Positions 10,083 to 20,413 of a DNA stretch of 64,000 nucleotides are shown here, piece by piece. The notes beneath the pieces are model-generated. The model was given only the letters and a program-made list of their open reading frames with translations, ran no database searches and had not been told where the DNA came from. How positions within the stretch are numbered: position 1 is the first letter of the stretch; every line of letters starts with the position of its first letter. The DNA is from JAJCYK01 sp965224285 (GTDB taxonomy: Bacteria; Bacteroidota; Bacteroidia; Cytophagales; Cyclobacteriaceae), in contig OZ245043.1 in assembly GCA_965224285.1 (NCBI GenBank), forward strand, positions 1,798,001-1,862,000. The letters run 5' to 3'. The translations under genes and the position numbers were made by a program.

Positions 10083-12293
10083 ATGAAAGACCTCCTTCAT
10101 TTAGCAGCACTAGTCAGCTCTCTGGGTTGTCTTGCCCAGCAAGATAGTATCTTTGTTATACCGCGAGTAGAAGGAATAGTATTTGATGGCAAGGTAGACG
10201 AAGCGGAATGGGAGGCTATTGCACCGGTGCCCATGGTACAGTATGAACCCCATGCGGGGCAAGCTCCTACCGAACTTACTGAGATCAGGTTTGGCTATGA
10301 CGACCGATATTTTTATGGGTCTATAAAGGCCTTCGACAGTGATCCCAATGGTATAAGAGCAACTTCCCTATACAGGGACCTGATCCGGGGTTCCGATCAC
10401 TTCGAGATCGTGCTCGATACCTACAACGACAACGAAAATGCCTATATATTTACCACCACTCCTACCGGATTGAGAAATGATGCCGCCGTCTCCAATGATG
10501 GCACCGGCGGAACCATCTCCTCCGGTGGCTGGCTCAACCGGGATTTTAACACCTTTTGGGATGCCGAAAGCACGGTCACCGATGAAGGTTGGTTTGCGGA
10601 GATCAGGATCCCTTTTGCCAGCCTGCGTTTCCAGGAAACCAATGGCCGGGTGATAATGGGCCTATCAGCGCAGCGCAAGATCGCCCGTAAGCTGGAGCGT
10701 TTGATCTATCCCGCTATACCCCCGGTAACCAACTGGGCTTTCTTACGTCCTTCCCTGATACAGAAGATCGAATTCAGGGGGATCAAACCCAGTAAAAAAC
10801 TTTATGTAACGCCCTATGTGCTGGCTGGTTATCAATCCTGGAACCAGCTAAACAATACCCAGGACGGATATGTCAATCAGGATGAATTTCAAAAGGAGAT
10901 CGGGGGGGATATTAAGTTTTCCATTACCAATAACCTCACTGCCGACTTTACCATTAATACCGACTTCGCCCAGGCAGAAGCGGATGACCAGCTGGTCAAT
11001 TTGACCCGTTTTTCCCTGTTCTTCCCGGAGAAAAGGCAGTTCTTTCAGGAACGGGCTTCGGTTTTTGATTTTCGCACCGGTGGCTTGAGCCGGCTGTTCT
11101 TTAGTCGCCGCATCGGACTGACCAACGACGGTCAACAAGTGCCCATTTACGGCGGGGTACGCTTAATAGGCCGTATGGATACCTGGGATGTGGGGCTATT
11201 GGATATGCAAACTCAGCGATTGGATAGTATCCCATCGGAAAATTTTGGAGTGCTACGGGTAAGGCGTAGGGTGTTCAATCGCAACAGCTTTATCGGAGGT
11301 ATGTTTACCAGCCGCATCGATACCGAAGGCCATAAAAATATCTCCTACGGGATTGATGGGTTGATCAGGCTGTTTGGAGATGATTACTTGACCGTGCAAT
11401 GGGCCCAGACCTTTGACAGCCTTACCGAGAATGGCGGAGCCAGAGACTTCAAAAGCGGGCGTCTGGCATTGGACCTCAATCGCCGGCGACGGCAGGGATT
11501 TGGTTATAATGTAGGAACCATCTTATCTGGGCCAAACTACAACCCGGGAGTAGGTTTCGTGGACCGGAATGATTTTAAGTTCGGCACCGGCACTGCTTCC
11601 TACACCTGGCTTAAAAAAGAAGGCCCCTTTATTTGGCATAAATTGGAGGCGGTATCCGGCATCTACCTGGACAACGCCGATCATGAGGTTTTATCGGCGG
11701 AAGCAGGCCCCTCCTGGACCTTCTCCAGGAGAAACCTGGATAGCGGAGGTTTGGGAATTAAGCTTGTCTATGAAAACTTATTACAACCGCTCCGACTTTC
11801 AGATGATATCGCCATTCCTATAGGCACTTATGATTTTTATCGTGCCACCGGCTCTTACAGTATTGCAGGTGATAATACCCTTAGCGCCGGGCTGGAATTG
11901 GAAACCGGACCATTTTATGATGGTTGGTTGAACAGCGTCAATTTTACACCCCGCTGGTATCTATCCAAACATCTCCAGCTAAACCTGGAGTACGTGTATA
12001 ACCATGCTGATTTTGATGAAAGAGAGGAGGTATTTAATTTTCATATCGTCCGCTTGCGGATTGGCACGGCAGTTAACCGTAAAATTTCCACTAACGCCTT
12101 GGTACAATTCAACAGCAACGCCGACCTATTTTCAGCCAATGTGAGATTCCGGTATAATTTCCGGGAGGGGCAGGATCTATGGGTGGTGCTGAATACCGGG
12201 ATGAACACCAATCGAAATAGTCACTTTCCCGAGTTGCCAGCAGTGGATACCCAGTCGGTGTTGGTGAAGTATTTGCACACGTTTATTTTTTAG
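10083..12293 (+). CDS. DUF5916 outer-membrane protein with CBM9-like N-terminus
   Basis: The 736-aa product has a signal peptide (about 1-18, cleavage near LAQ). An N-terminal CBM9-like domain follows (VEGIVFDGKVDEAEWEAI at about 29-46), and then a DUF5916 region rich in alternating hydrophobic residues typical of an outer-membrane beta-barrel, ending in KYLHTFIF with a terminal Phe. Such proteins are abundant in Bacteroidota; the function is unknown, though the N-terminal fold is a carbohydrate/ligand-binding type. No SusC/D pair is nearby. Confidence 0.85.
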   Translation: MKDLLHLAALVSSLGCLAQQDSIFVIPRVEGIVFDGKVDEAEWEAIAPVPMVQYEPHAGQAPTELTEIRFGYDDRYFYGSIKAFDSDPNGIRATSLYRDLIRGSDHFEIVLDTYNDNENAYIFTTTPTGLRNDAAVSNDGTGGTISSGGWLNRDFNTFWDAESTVTDEGWFAEIRIPFASLRFQETNGRVIMGLSAQRKIARKLERLIYPAIPPVTNWAFLRPSLIQKIEFRGIKPSKKLYVTPYVLAGYQSWNQLNNTQDGYVNQDEFQKEIGGDIKFSITNNLTADFTINTDFAQAEADDQLVNLTRFSLFFPEKRQFFQERASVFDFRTGGLSRLFFSRRIGLTNDGQQVPIYGGVRLIGRMDTWDVGLLDMQTQRLDSIPSENFGVLRVRRRVFNRNSFIGGMFTSRIDTEGHKNISYGIDGLIRLFGDDYLTVQWAQTFDSLTENGGARDFKSGRLALDLNRRRRQGFGYNVGTILSGPNYNPGVGFVDRNDFKFGTGTASYTWLKKEGPFIWHKLEAVSGIYLDNADHEVLSAEAGPSWTFSRRNLDSGGLGIKLVYENLLQPLRLSDDIAIPIGTYDFYRATGSYSIAGDNTLSAGLELETGPFYDGWLNSVNFTPRWYLSKHLQLNLEYVYNHADFDEREEVFNFHIVRLRIGTAVNRKISTNALVQFNSNADLFSANVRFRYNFREGQDLWVVLNTGMNTNRNSHFPELPAVDTQSVLVKYLHTFIF

Positions 12294-12379
12294 TTATAGG
12301 ATGGTACTCTTCAAAACCAATTACGTTACCGTTAGTCTTGAGGCTATGGGACCAAAACCCATCCGGCTATTCGTTCTGG

Positions 12380-12479
12380 CCTATGTTTAGCTTGCGTAGC
12401 TTAAGCCTTTTTGGTTGCATATTTAAATTCTCTCTATGAAACATGGCATATCCAACGATTTAAGTTGCAAACTTAAACC
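12380..12479. repeat. palindromic intergenic repeat, copy A
   Basis: This copy has two arms. The left arm is a GTTTAGCTTGCGTAGCTTAAGCC word at 12385-12407, and the right arm is an AT-rich palindrome, TTTAAGTTGCAAACTTAAAC, at 12459-12478. Related copies lie at 13243, 15666, 22067 and 29332. The truncated TPR frame opens at the very edge of this copy. Confidence 0.6.
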
Positions 12480-13139
12480 AGGAATGGGTGGAAATTTTCC
12501 CAAGCAGAAGAGGCATATAAAAAAACCCTTAAACTTAGCCCTCAAAGCTCACGCGCAAATTACTTGTACGCCGCTTTCTTGACCCATATGGGAAGAACGC
12601 GGGAGGCCATTTCATTTGCCGAAAAAGCTGTGGAAGGAAATCCATCTCATTTTGGATTATTAAGCGAACTGATAAAGTTTTACATACTTGCCGGGGAGAT
12701 TGATAAAGCACTTAATGGCCTGGCTGATTACGAAACCCTTTTTCCCAGGGACAAGCCGGCAGCAATGGGTAAAAACTATCTTCTATTGAATAAATTAACA
12801 AAGGCCATTGATATTCTGGAAAATCAGCCAGACATTCCCCTATTTAAATCCTTTCTTTCCATTTCATATTTGCAAAATGGTGACTACAAAAAGGCCAAAC
12901 GGTTAATTGAGCAATTGGAAACAGTGGCACAAAAGGATAACACCAGAAGTATTAATTACTCCATTGCTTTATACTACGCAACCTCCGGCGAAATAGGAAA
13001 AGCTTTGACCAGATTAGAAAAGGCCTATGATTTACATGATACTGAATTGTATGGTATTAAAATAGATCCTTTCCTTAAATCTCTTCACGGTGAACCCAGG
13101 TATAATGAATTATTGAAAAAAATAGGATTTTCGGAATAA
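12477..13139 (+). pseudogene. 5'-truncated TPR gene (C-terminal part of a TolB/TPR-type protein)
   Basis: The frame is open from just after the stop at 12474-12476, and TPR-like sequence starts at once (WKFSQAEEAYKKTLKLSPQ). No ATG precedes it; TTG 12564 would start mid-repeat. The AEEAYKKTLKLSPQ and YAAFLTHMGRTREAISF phrases, and the ending LHGEPRYNELLKKIGF, resemble the C-termini of large TolB-like/TPR proteins such as the class represented at 6050-7996. It therefore looks like the last ~220 codons of a gene whose 5' part is gone. The break coincides with repeat copy A, and copy B follows 103 bases after the stop. It may still be translated from an internal start, but a functional role is doubtful. 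Confidence 0.6.
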
Positions 13140-13751
13140 AACCAACTTGCAGACCTTCTGGGCAATAGATGTACAGCCAGAAATCATTCTCTTACATGAT
13201 ATGATTATATGGAGGCACTCACCGCATGAATGGCTTTCCATGCCGGCTGACGTTTAGCCTGCCTAACTTAAGCCATTAGTTAAATATATTTTAACTATAC
13301 ATGCCTGGACCGTTTTAAGTTTAGGCATAATTTTTTGAAAGGCCAAGGCTTGTCTGTGGTGCTGAATACTGCTTATTCAGACAAAAGGGGTTGGTCTTCC
13401 GCCTGACGGATCATTAGGTGATAATTTAGGTAACCCACATTTGGTTGGGGCCTGCAGCATTTTAGCAGATATAGAACCACCCGTAAGGGTAAGAAGGAAA
13501 AATTTTTTCATATAGGAGGGTGATTTTCCTTCTCAAAGTAGGAATCTACTATGCTATTGATTACCTGGAATGCTAAATGATGTTAAGGAACTGTTAAAGT
13601 TGGTTAACAGCAGGGTGCAGTGGTCTTTGAAAACAAGAGTCCAACTTTATAATCTTCATTGGATATTAAGATGCTAACTTGGGTCCGGTTGTCAAAGGCA
13701 TTATACAGGTATAAGACCTATATTTGAATTTATTTGAATTCTTATTATTTG
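13140..13751. other. intergenic region with repeat copy B
   Basis: The 612 bases between the TPR remnant and the MutS-like gene hold repeat copy B (13243-13329). The remainder shows no open frame with a recognisable product, no clear terminator and no strong promoter match. A pair of GGAAAAATTTTTT/GGTGATTTTCC-like words around 13495-13530 gives a weak hairpin. Confidence 0.4.
13243..13329. repeat. palindromic intergenic repeat, copy B
   Basis: The left arm GTTTAGCCTGCCTAACTTAAGCC is at 13252-13274, and the right arm GTTTTAAGTTTAGGC is at 13311-13325, with an AT-rich spacer. GGCTGACGTT and AACTTAAGCC in the left arm can pair imperfectly. It matches copies A, C and E in layout. Confidence 0.6.
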
Positions 13752-15593
13752 ATGACAGATACCTTGAAGATCTATCAATCCAATATCGAAAAATACCAAG
13801 CCCTCCGCACTAAGCTGGATCAGCATCTAAACCGGTTGTCACTGCTTCGGTTAGCAGTTTTTGTGCTTTCCTTTATCATTATCACCTTACTAGCCAACGA
13901 CCGCCAACTTGGATTGGTATTATTGATGGCCCCGATGTGTTTGCTAGGATTTGGATGGCTGGTAAAAAGGTATAACGGGATTTTACAGCTTCAACAGCAC
14001 GCTGGATTTTTACTGGATATTAACCAACATGAGATACAAAGATTAGGGAATGATCTGTCGAGTTTTCCTCCTGGAAAACAATTTATAAGCAGGGATCACC
14101 CCTATTCCTCAGATCTGGATATATTTGGCCAACACTCACTGTTTCAGCTGTTAAACCGGACCACCACCGAATCCGGGAGGGTACTACTGGCTGAGTGGCT
14201 AACCAGACAGGCTTCGCAAGAGACCATTGTTAACCGCCAGCAATCCATAAAAGAGTTGGCACCCATGCTTGAATGGAGACAGGATTTTCAGGCCTCCGGC
14301 ATGCCATTTGACAATGCTAAAAATGATTATAAAAAACTCTTAGACTGGTTTGAAAAACCGGTGGAGTTGCTACCACAGAGTAGCAAATACCTGACCATTG
14401 CCATCACATTATCTATTCTTACCACTATAGCACAGGTTTATTTTCTCATCAATATTCTCTCACCAAATCCAATGCTTTATTTAGCACCGCTAATTATCAT
14501 ACTGATGATAAATATTTTTGTTCTATATAAGTTAAATCCAGTAGCAGAAGACATCATCGAACATACCTACCACAACGTGAGCGTATTACAAGGGTATACC
14601 GCTTTGATTCAAAGGATAGAGGTACAACTTTTTAGCTCCTATCAACTGCAAAAACTTAAATCAAATTTGAGCAATGAAACTTCCGCTTCCCTTGAAATTA
14701 ACCGGCTGAAACAAATGTTGAGGTTATTTCAATTACGAGGGTTCAAAAAAGAATTTAGCAGTTTGTTCTATGCCCTTTCTAATTGGCTTTGGCTGGTGGA
14801 TATCCATTGCATCCTCAAAATTGAAAAATGGAAGATTAAAAACCGGTCGAATTTGGAAAAGTGGGCTGCGGCCGTCAGTGAGTTTGAAGTATTGTGTAGC
14901 CTGGCTGGTTTTGCCTATTCGAATCCAGCTTTCACTTTTCCTGAATTCTCTGAAGATCCTTATCAAATTGGGTTTCAAAAACTAGGGCATCCTCTGATAA
15001 CGGAGGCGAGCAGAGTTTGTAACGAATTCGATTTGATTGGACAAGGCGAAATAGCAGTAATTACCGGGTCCAATATGGCTGGGAAAAGTACCTTTTTGCG
15101 AACCGTTGGAATTAACCTGGTTTTAGCCTTTTCCGGCGCCCCTATTTGTGCCAAGAGCTCAAAAGTATCCATACTAAATATTTTCACTAGCATGCGCACT
15201 CAAGATAACCTGGAAACAGGAGTTTCATCCTTCTTTGCCGAACTGAAAAGAGTGGAACAACTTTTACAAGCCATTACTGATGGGCAACCTCTACTGTTTC
15301 TACTGGATGAACTGTTCAAAGGCACTAATTCAGAAGATCGCCACAAAGGTGGCGTTTCCTTGATATTACAGCTATGTGAATTGAACGCTTTCGGAATTAT
15401 CGCCACCCATGATCTGGAACTTGCCCGATTGGTGGAAAAACAGGGGGTGGCCACTAATTATAGCTTTAACAGTCAAATGCAGGGCGGAGAAATGATCTTC
15501 AGCTATGAATTGACCGATGATATTTGTTCGGATTTTAATGCCAGTGAACTGATGAAAAGAAGTGGTATAAAGGTGATTTCCGAAATAGATTGA
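13752..15593 (+). CDS. membrane-associated MutS-family ATPase
   Basis: The 613-aa product has a MutS core/lever region and a C-terminal MutS ATPase domain with Walker A TGSNMAGKST at 438-447 and Walker B LLFLLDE near 515-521. Unlike MutS1, it lacks the N-terminal mismatch-recognition domain. It also has hydrophobic segments near 38-70 (RLAVFVLSFIIITLLA, VLLMAPMCLLGFGWLV) and near 215-260, which predict membrane insertion. Such Bacteroidota paralogues are annotated as MutS, but a role in mismatch repair is unproven. ATG 13752 is preferred over the upstream TTG 13734. The gene appears monocistronic. Confidence 0.85.
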   Translation: MTDTLKIYQSNIEKYQALRTKLDQHLNRLSLLRLAVFVLSFIIITLLANDRQLGLVLLMAPMCLLGFGWLVKRYNGILQLQQHAGFLLDINQHEIQRLGNDLSSFPPGKQFISRDHPYSSDLDIFGQHSLFQLLNRTTTESGRVLLAEWLTRQASQETIVNRQQSIKELAPMLEWRQDFQASGMPFDNAKNDYKKLLDWFEKPVELLPQSSKYLTIAITLSILTTIAQVYFLINILSPNPMLYLAPLIIILMINIFVLYKLNPVAEDIIEHTYHNVSVLQGYTALIQRIEVQLFSSYQLQKLKSNLSNETSASLEINRLKQMLRLFQLRGFKKEFSSLFYALSNWLWLVDIHCILKIEKWKIKNRSNLEKWAAAVSEFEVLCSLAGFAYSNPAFTFPEFSEDPYQIGFQKLGHPLITEASRVCNEFDLIGQGEIAVITGSNMAGKSTFLRTVGINLVLAFSGAPICAKSSKVSILNIFTSMRTQDNLETGVSSFFAELKRVEQLLQAITDGQPLLFLLDELFKGTNSEDRHKGGVSLILQLCELNAFGIIATHDLELARLVEKQGVATNYSFNSQMQGGEMIFSYELTDDICSDFNASELMKRSGIKVISEID

Positions 15594-15665
15594 CATTGTA
15601 ATTTGATCCTATATATAATACCAGCCAGAAAATCTCACACCTACATAAATTATTACCCACCTGTT

Positions 15666-15769
15666 CCCGGCTTAGGTTTAGCTTGAGTAATTTAAGGCTA
15701 TGAGTCAGCAGGTATTTCGACAAATTGTCCATACCGACTGGCCGTTTAAATTGCAAGCTTAAACCACGG
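15666..15769. repeat. palindromic intergenic repeat, copy C
   Basis: The left arm GGTTTAGCTTGAGTAATTTAAG is at 15675-15696 and the right arm TTTAAATTGCAAGCTTAAACC at 15745-15765. It lies between the convergent MutS-like and beta-lactamase-like genes. Confidence 0.6.
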
Positions 15770-15807
15770 TTGGATGGTAAGAGTTGCGTAGGTCTTTAGT
15801 AAAACGA

Positions 15808-16935
15808 TCAAGACCTCCCCCTCAACAACTTCTTAAGCGCATATACCACCCGTCCCACATAAGGGGAGGTATTATTAGTTAAAACAATGATACAATCCTG
15901 CTTATCGAGGTTCCGGAAAATATGGGTTTGAAATCCCAGCCAACTGCCCCCATGGGAAACCGTCAGCTCACCTGCCGGGTTTTCCCTTAAATGCCAGCCA
16001 AATCCATACTTGGTGGTACTACCGTCATTGAGTTTTCCCGGGGTAAAAGCTTCCTTCAAGGTAGCCTGGGAAACTATTTTATCAGAATATAGTGCTCTGT
16101 CCCAGCGGTGGAGATCTTCCAGGGTTGAATAGATACCTCCGTCACCCTGCACTTTGTTAAGATAGTGCACATCATGACTTAACTGCCCATTACTGTGGTC
16201 TTGGCGAAAACCGAATACCCTTAAGGGGTTATCTGGGTCATCACCAGGTCGGTAAGGATACACTGAGGTGCTTAACATGCCAGCCGGCTCAAAAATGTTT
16301 TCCTGCATAAATTGAGCAAACCTTTGACCTGAAACTCTCTCCACAATAGTAGCCAACAGCAAATACCCGGTGTTACTATACTCCCATTTTTCTCCAGGCC
16401 TGAATAATACCGGAGGCTTTTTATCCACCAGCAGGTCAATTACGTCCTGATTACCCGCTATCATCCGGCGTGGATCCTCCGGCTTGAGGTCAGGTTTCCA
16501 GAATGAGTCCATTAATTGGTTATAGTCAGGCAATCCAGAAGTGTGGTTTAATAAATGGCGAATGGTGATCTGGTGGTAGGGAAGTTCAACTATTATTTCA
16601 TCAATTTCCTGATCATAATCTAAAAGGCCCATCTCTTTCAGCTTCATGATACCCATAGCGGTAAATTGCTTACTCACGGACGCCAGACGAAACACCGATC
16701 CCAGGCGCAAAGAGTCAATGGGATCGATTTTGCTGATGCCATGAGCGCCCTGATACACTATCTTTCCGTTTTCTGATACCAATACATTTCCGTTGAAGTA
16801 TCCTTGGTGGTGGATATTTTCTATGAATTTCTGGTATTTGCTTTGGGGCTCTGGTAGGCCATGACCTGCCAGCAGACAGGCCATCATCACATAGCAAACT
16901 AGTAAGCTAATTACACGCATAGTTATCAGAGGCAT
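15808..16935 (-). CDS. class C beta-lactamase-like serine hydrolase
   Basis: The 375-aa secreted product (signal peptide within the first ~26 residues) carries all three motifs of the beta-lactamase/PBP4 esterase family: S86-x-x-K89 (SVSK), Y186-S-N188 (WEYSNTG) and an HGG triad (VSHGGSWLGF) near residue 340. The family covers D-aminopeptidases, esterases and beta-lactamases, so the substrate cannot be called. ATG 16920 (MRVISLLV) is an alternative start giving a tidier signal peptide. The gene starts 3 bases after the upstream hydrolase gene, implying one operon. Confidence 0.85.
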   Translation of the reverse strand: MPLITMRVISLLVCYVMMACLLAGHGLPEPQSKYQKFIENIHHQGYFNGNVLVSENGKIVYQGAHGISKIDPIDSLRLGSVFRLASVSKQFTAMGIMKLKEMGLLDYDQEIDEIIVELPYHQITIRHLLNHTSGLPDYNQLMDSFWKPDLKPEDPRRMIAGNQDVIDLLVDKKPPVLFRPGEKWEYSNTGYLLLATIVERVSGQRFAQFMQENIFEPAGMLSTSVYPYRPGDDPDNPLRVFGFRQDHSNGQLSHDVHYLNKVQGDGGIYSTLEDLHRWDRALYSDKIVSQATLKEAFTPGKLNDGSTTKYGFGWHLRENPAGELTVSHGGSWLGFQTHIFRNLDKQDCIIVLTNNTSPYVGRVVYALKKLLRGRS

Positions 16936-16938
16936 GCC

Positions 16939-17859
16939 TTATTCAAAATGAGCTAGAGCCCATTGCACCAACTCCACCTCATCCACAATAGACCAGGAGT
17001 GAGGATGTCGCATACCATTACTGCGTATACCCGGTTGCTTAGCCTGCATAAATTCGGCCTGGCTGTTACCCAATTGTACCAATCGATTAATCAATTCCGA
17101 TGCCGGCAGCGCGTTATTGTCATAAAGGCTTCTTCGGCGATTGTTCACCAGCCATTCAACATCGATATCGTGATATACCCGCACGCTAATATCTTTAAGG
17201 AATTTCTCATTTCCCGGTTGTTTTAAAGTTGCGTTGAAAGGAGTGAGTTGATTGTATTGCTCAACCTCCTGCTCTGGGTCGCCGATTTCATCCAACATGA
17301 TCCCTTTGACAAAATTGGCTTCATTCGTTCCCACTGGAGAGAAATTTCGGGTAAGTTCCCGGTCAAAATAATTCCATATATGGAATAAGTCCACCGGTGA
17401 ATCTACCGAAAAAACAGCCTTAGGCTGAACCGGCGTCAACCCTGGATGTTCATAGCAGTATTCAGCATATCTCAGGCTAATGGTTCCGCCCGCTGAAAAT
17501 CCTCCAATTATAAAACTGTCTGCAGTCACCTTATATCGATCTTTAACATGCTCAATAGCTTGATTTAGCCTGTTTATCACCGCCTGATCCGCATATATTT
17601 TAGGACCTCCGGCCACAGCAATGGTTAGTACTTTATTAGCATAAGCCACGTTATGCAACTTGGTCTGCGGGAAGATACTTTCGGCATCCAGGCCAAAGCC
17701 AGGCATTAATAATATTACACCCAGGATATCCTCTGATGCAGGAGGTACCGCTAGATAGTAATCATCAGGAGATTCGTTAAAATTGATCCGTTCAAAATTT
17801 TGAGCGAGCATTGGTAAACCTAAGAATAGACTTAGAATAAATATTAGGGAAAAGTTCAT
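16939..17859 (-). CDS. secreted alpha/beta hydrolase
   Basis: The 306-aa product has a signal peptide (residues 1-19, ending MLAQ) and an alpha/beta-hydrolase core. The nucleophile elbow is G120-F-S122-A-G124, and LMPGFG near 51-56 probably forms the oxyanion-hole strand. A conserved His is expected in the HPHSWSIVDE segment near the C-terminus. It is the first gene of a two-gene operon with the beta-lactamase-like hydrolase. Substrate unknown; an esterase is likely. Confidence 0.75.
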   Translation of the reverse strand: MNFSLIFILSLFLGLPMLAQNFERINFNESPDDYYLAVPPASEDILGVILLMPGFGLDAESIFPQTKLHNVAYANKVLTIAVAGGPKIYADQAVINRLNQAIEHVKDRYKVTADSFIIGGFSAGGTISLRYAEYCYEHPGLTPVQPKAVFSVDSPVDLFHIWNYFDRELTRNFSPVGTNEANFVKGIMLDEIGDPEQEVEQYNQLTPFNATLKQPGNEKFLKDISVRVYHDIDVEWLVNNRRRSLYDNNALPASELINRLVQLGNSQAEFMQAKQPGIRSNGMRHPHSWSIVDEVELVQWALAHFE

Positions 17860-18144
17860 GGTGTTCGGGACGGTTTGAATAAAACGATTTACTATTAATT
17901 ACGCAGATCACTAATAATAGATCGATAATGATTAAATGAAACTGTTGCTAAAATATTTTACAACCCCAAAATCCAATAATTCAGAAAGTTTGGACCCTGC
18001 TATACCCCATTTCCAAGTATTGTTCTTCATTGTGATTACCCAATTCTATAATGTAGTAATCTTTTGATGCTAAAAGTAAAATGAATGCGTTCCATATAAA
18101 AGGCACCCAAGTTGACGGCTAACCAAGCAATAAATGAATACGAA

Positions 18145-20379
18145 ATGAAGCTTATCAAATTTCTGTCAACCACTTTACTCACTCTGTACGTTACTGCTTG
18201 CCACTCCCAAGATTTCCACTCCACCTCCGACCCTCAAAAATTTAACCTGGGATTTGAAATTAACCAAGATAATCATAGCCTTGCCGATGGTTGGATCAAA
18301 TGGGGGGACTATGATTTAAGCATCGATACCATTTCTCATTCCGGTCATTGGTCAGGTAAAATCACGTCAATCCAATCTGGGAAAGGATTTGGCAGCATCG
18401 CTTATAAAATCCCCGCTAAGTATCAAGGTGATACTATCCGGTTGGAGGGTTATATGAAGATCAGAAATGTAAAAGACGGATTTGCGGGATTGTTGTTGCG
18501 CCTAGACGGGCATAGCGGCTCCCTGGAGTTCGACAATATGAGAAGGCAAAACGTAAAAGGAACCAAGGACTGGAAAAAATATGCTATCACCTTATTTTAC
18601 CCTGAAGAAGCCGAAAACATATATGTGGCAGGAATACTGGTGGGCGAAGGTGAAGCCTGGTTTGATGATTTTGAATTGCTCATCGATGGTAAGGATGTAC
18701 AAGAAATTGATGAAGTTGAAAAACCTCAGTTTCCGGCCCAACTTGATCATGAATATGATCATGGCTCATCTATTCAAATACCGGCCTTAACCAAAGAATT
18801 AATCGATAACCTGGAGTTATTGGGAAGAGTTTGGGGATTCTTAAAGTATCATCACCCTGCAATAGCTAAAGGAAATCTTAATTGGGATTATCAATTGTTT
18901 AGGTTCTTGCCGGGTTATTTGCAGCCTGAAAATAGTGAAGCTAGAGATGAGCTCATAGTCAACTGGATTGATAACTTAGGGAAGTTGGATCCCTGCTTAA
19001 AATGCGCTCCCACTAAGTCGAACGCATTCCTAAAACCCGACCACCAATGGATTGTAAATCAAAGTTCTGAACTTAAGGAAAAGTTAATGGCGGTTTATAA
19101 AGACCGGCATATAGGGGAACATTATTATATTGGATCTTATCCGAATGTAGGAAATCCTCAGTTTAAAAATGAGCATGGCTACCCAGAAATGGGCTATCCC
19201 GATGATGGCTTTCGTTTGTTAGCACTGTTTCGATACTGGAACATAATCAACTATTTTTTCCCCTACCGGCATTTAATGGATAAGGAGTGGAACCGAGCCC
19301 TACCTGAATATTTGCCAATATTTTTACAGGCAGGGAATGAATTGGAATACGAGCTGGCAGTATTACAACTCATTGCACAAGTTCAGGACACCCACGCTAA
19401 TCTTTGGGGAGGAGCGGATAAAATAGCTGCGTGGAAAGGTCAGAACTACCCTCCTATCAACGTGCGATTCGTGGAAGAAAAATTAGTGGTAACCGATTAC
19501 TTCAATCCCGAATTAAAGTCCAGTACAGGACTTGAAATTGGTGATATCATTACTACCATAGACGGCCAAACTATAGAGCAAGTAATAGATAAAAGATCGA
19601 AATTTTATCCAGCCTCAAATAGCGCTGCCAGACTGCGGGATATCGCTACGGATATATTACGTTCAAACTCCAGAAGTATCGACATTACCTATATATCACA
19701 ATATGGCTCGGAGCATCAAATGACTTTGAAACTATACCCCAAAGATAGCCTGAATATTTTCCGATGGTATAAAAAAAGTGATGATAAAAGTTATAAGATG
19801 CTGGAGAATAAAATCGGGTATGTCACTCTACAAACTATTACCGATGAGGATGTTCCGGTAATCATGGAAGAGTTTGAGGACACTAAAGGCATCATCATGG
19901 ATATTCGGAATTATCCCTCTGCTTTCGTCCCTTTCAGCTTTGGATCTCACTTTGTCTCCACTCCAACCCCTTTTGTAAAATTCACAAATGCCAATGTTGA
20001 CAATCCAGGAGAATTCAATTTTATCCAAAAGTTGGAAATTCCAGTCAAAAAGCAAACCTATAAAGGCAAATTGGTGGTCCTGGTCAATGAATTTACCCAA
20101 AGTTCAGCGGAATATACTGCCATGGCATTTAAGGCGGGAGATAATACTACTATTGTGGGCAGTACTACTGCTGGTGCGGATGGCAATATTTCCCGCATTA
20201 TATTACCCGGTGGGCTACAAACTATAATTTCCGGTATCGGCGTATATTATCCCGACGGAACAGAAACCCAACGGGTAGGTATTGTGCCGGACATTACGGT
20301 TAAGCCCACCGTTCAGGGAATTAGAAAGGGAAAGGACGAACCTCTGGAAAAGGCCATAGAATTTATATTAAATGACTGA
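18145..20379 (+). CDS. S41-family C-terminal processing peptidase, lipoprotein
   Basis: The start is ATG 18145, giving MKLIKFLSTTLLTLYVTAC with Cys19 as lipidation site; the frame also opens upstream at 18112 but that would bury the signal peptide. The 744-aa product has an N-terminal beta-sandwich-like region (about 30-190), a PDZ-like segment (LEIGDIITTIDGQTIEQV, about 467-484) and a C-terminal S41 domain with the catalytic Ser in FTQSSAEYTA and the GSTTAGADG loop. Family members cleave periplasmic proteins from the C-terminus. It is probably envelope-anchored and monocistronic, convergent with lgt. Confidence 0.85.
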   Translation: MKLIKFLSTTLLTLYVTACHSQDFHSTSDPQKFNLGFEINQDNHSLADGWIKWGDYDLSIDTISHSGHWSGKITSIQSGKGFGSIAYKIPAKYQGDTIRLEGYMKIRNVKDGFAGLLLRLDGHSGSLEFDNMRRQNVKGTKDWKKYAITLFYPEEAENIYVAGILVGEGEAWFDDFELLIDGKDVQEIDEVEKPQFPAQLDHEYDHGSSIQIPALTKELIDNLELLGRVWGFLKYHHPAIAKGNLNWDYQLFRFLPGYLQPENSEARDELIVNWIDNLGKLDPCLKCAPTKSNAFLKPDHQWIVNQSSELKEKLMAVYKDRHIGEHYYIGSYPNVGNPQFKNEHGYPEMGYPDDGFRLLALFRYWNIINYFFPYRHLMDKEWNRALPEYLPIFLQAGNELEYELAVLQLIAQVQDTHANLWGGADKIAAWKGQNYPPINVRFVEEKLVVTDYFNPELKSSTGLEIGDIITTIDGQTIEQVIDKRSKFYPASNSAARLRDIATDILRSNSRSIDITYISQYGSEHQMTLKLYPKDSLNIFRWYKKSDDKSYKMLENKIGYVTLQTITDEDVPVIMEEFEDTKGIIMDIRNYPSAFVPFSFGSHFVSTPTPFVKFTNANVDNPGEFNFIQKLEIPVKKQTYKGKLVVLVNEFTQSSAEYTAMAFKAGDNTTIVGSTTAGADGNISRIILPGGLQTIISGIGVYYPDGTETQRVGIVPDITVKPTVQGIRKGKDEPLEKAIEFILND

Positions 20380-20413
20380 GCGAAGCCTTTATTTCACCAC
20401 CCAGTTTATCTAC

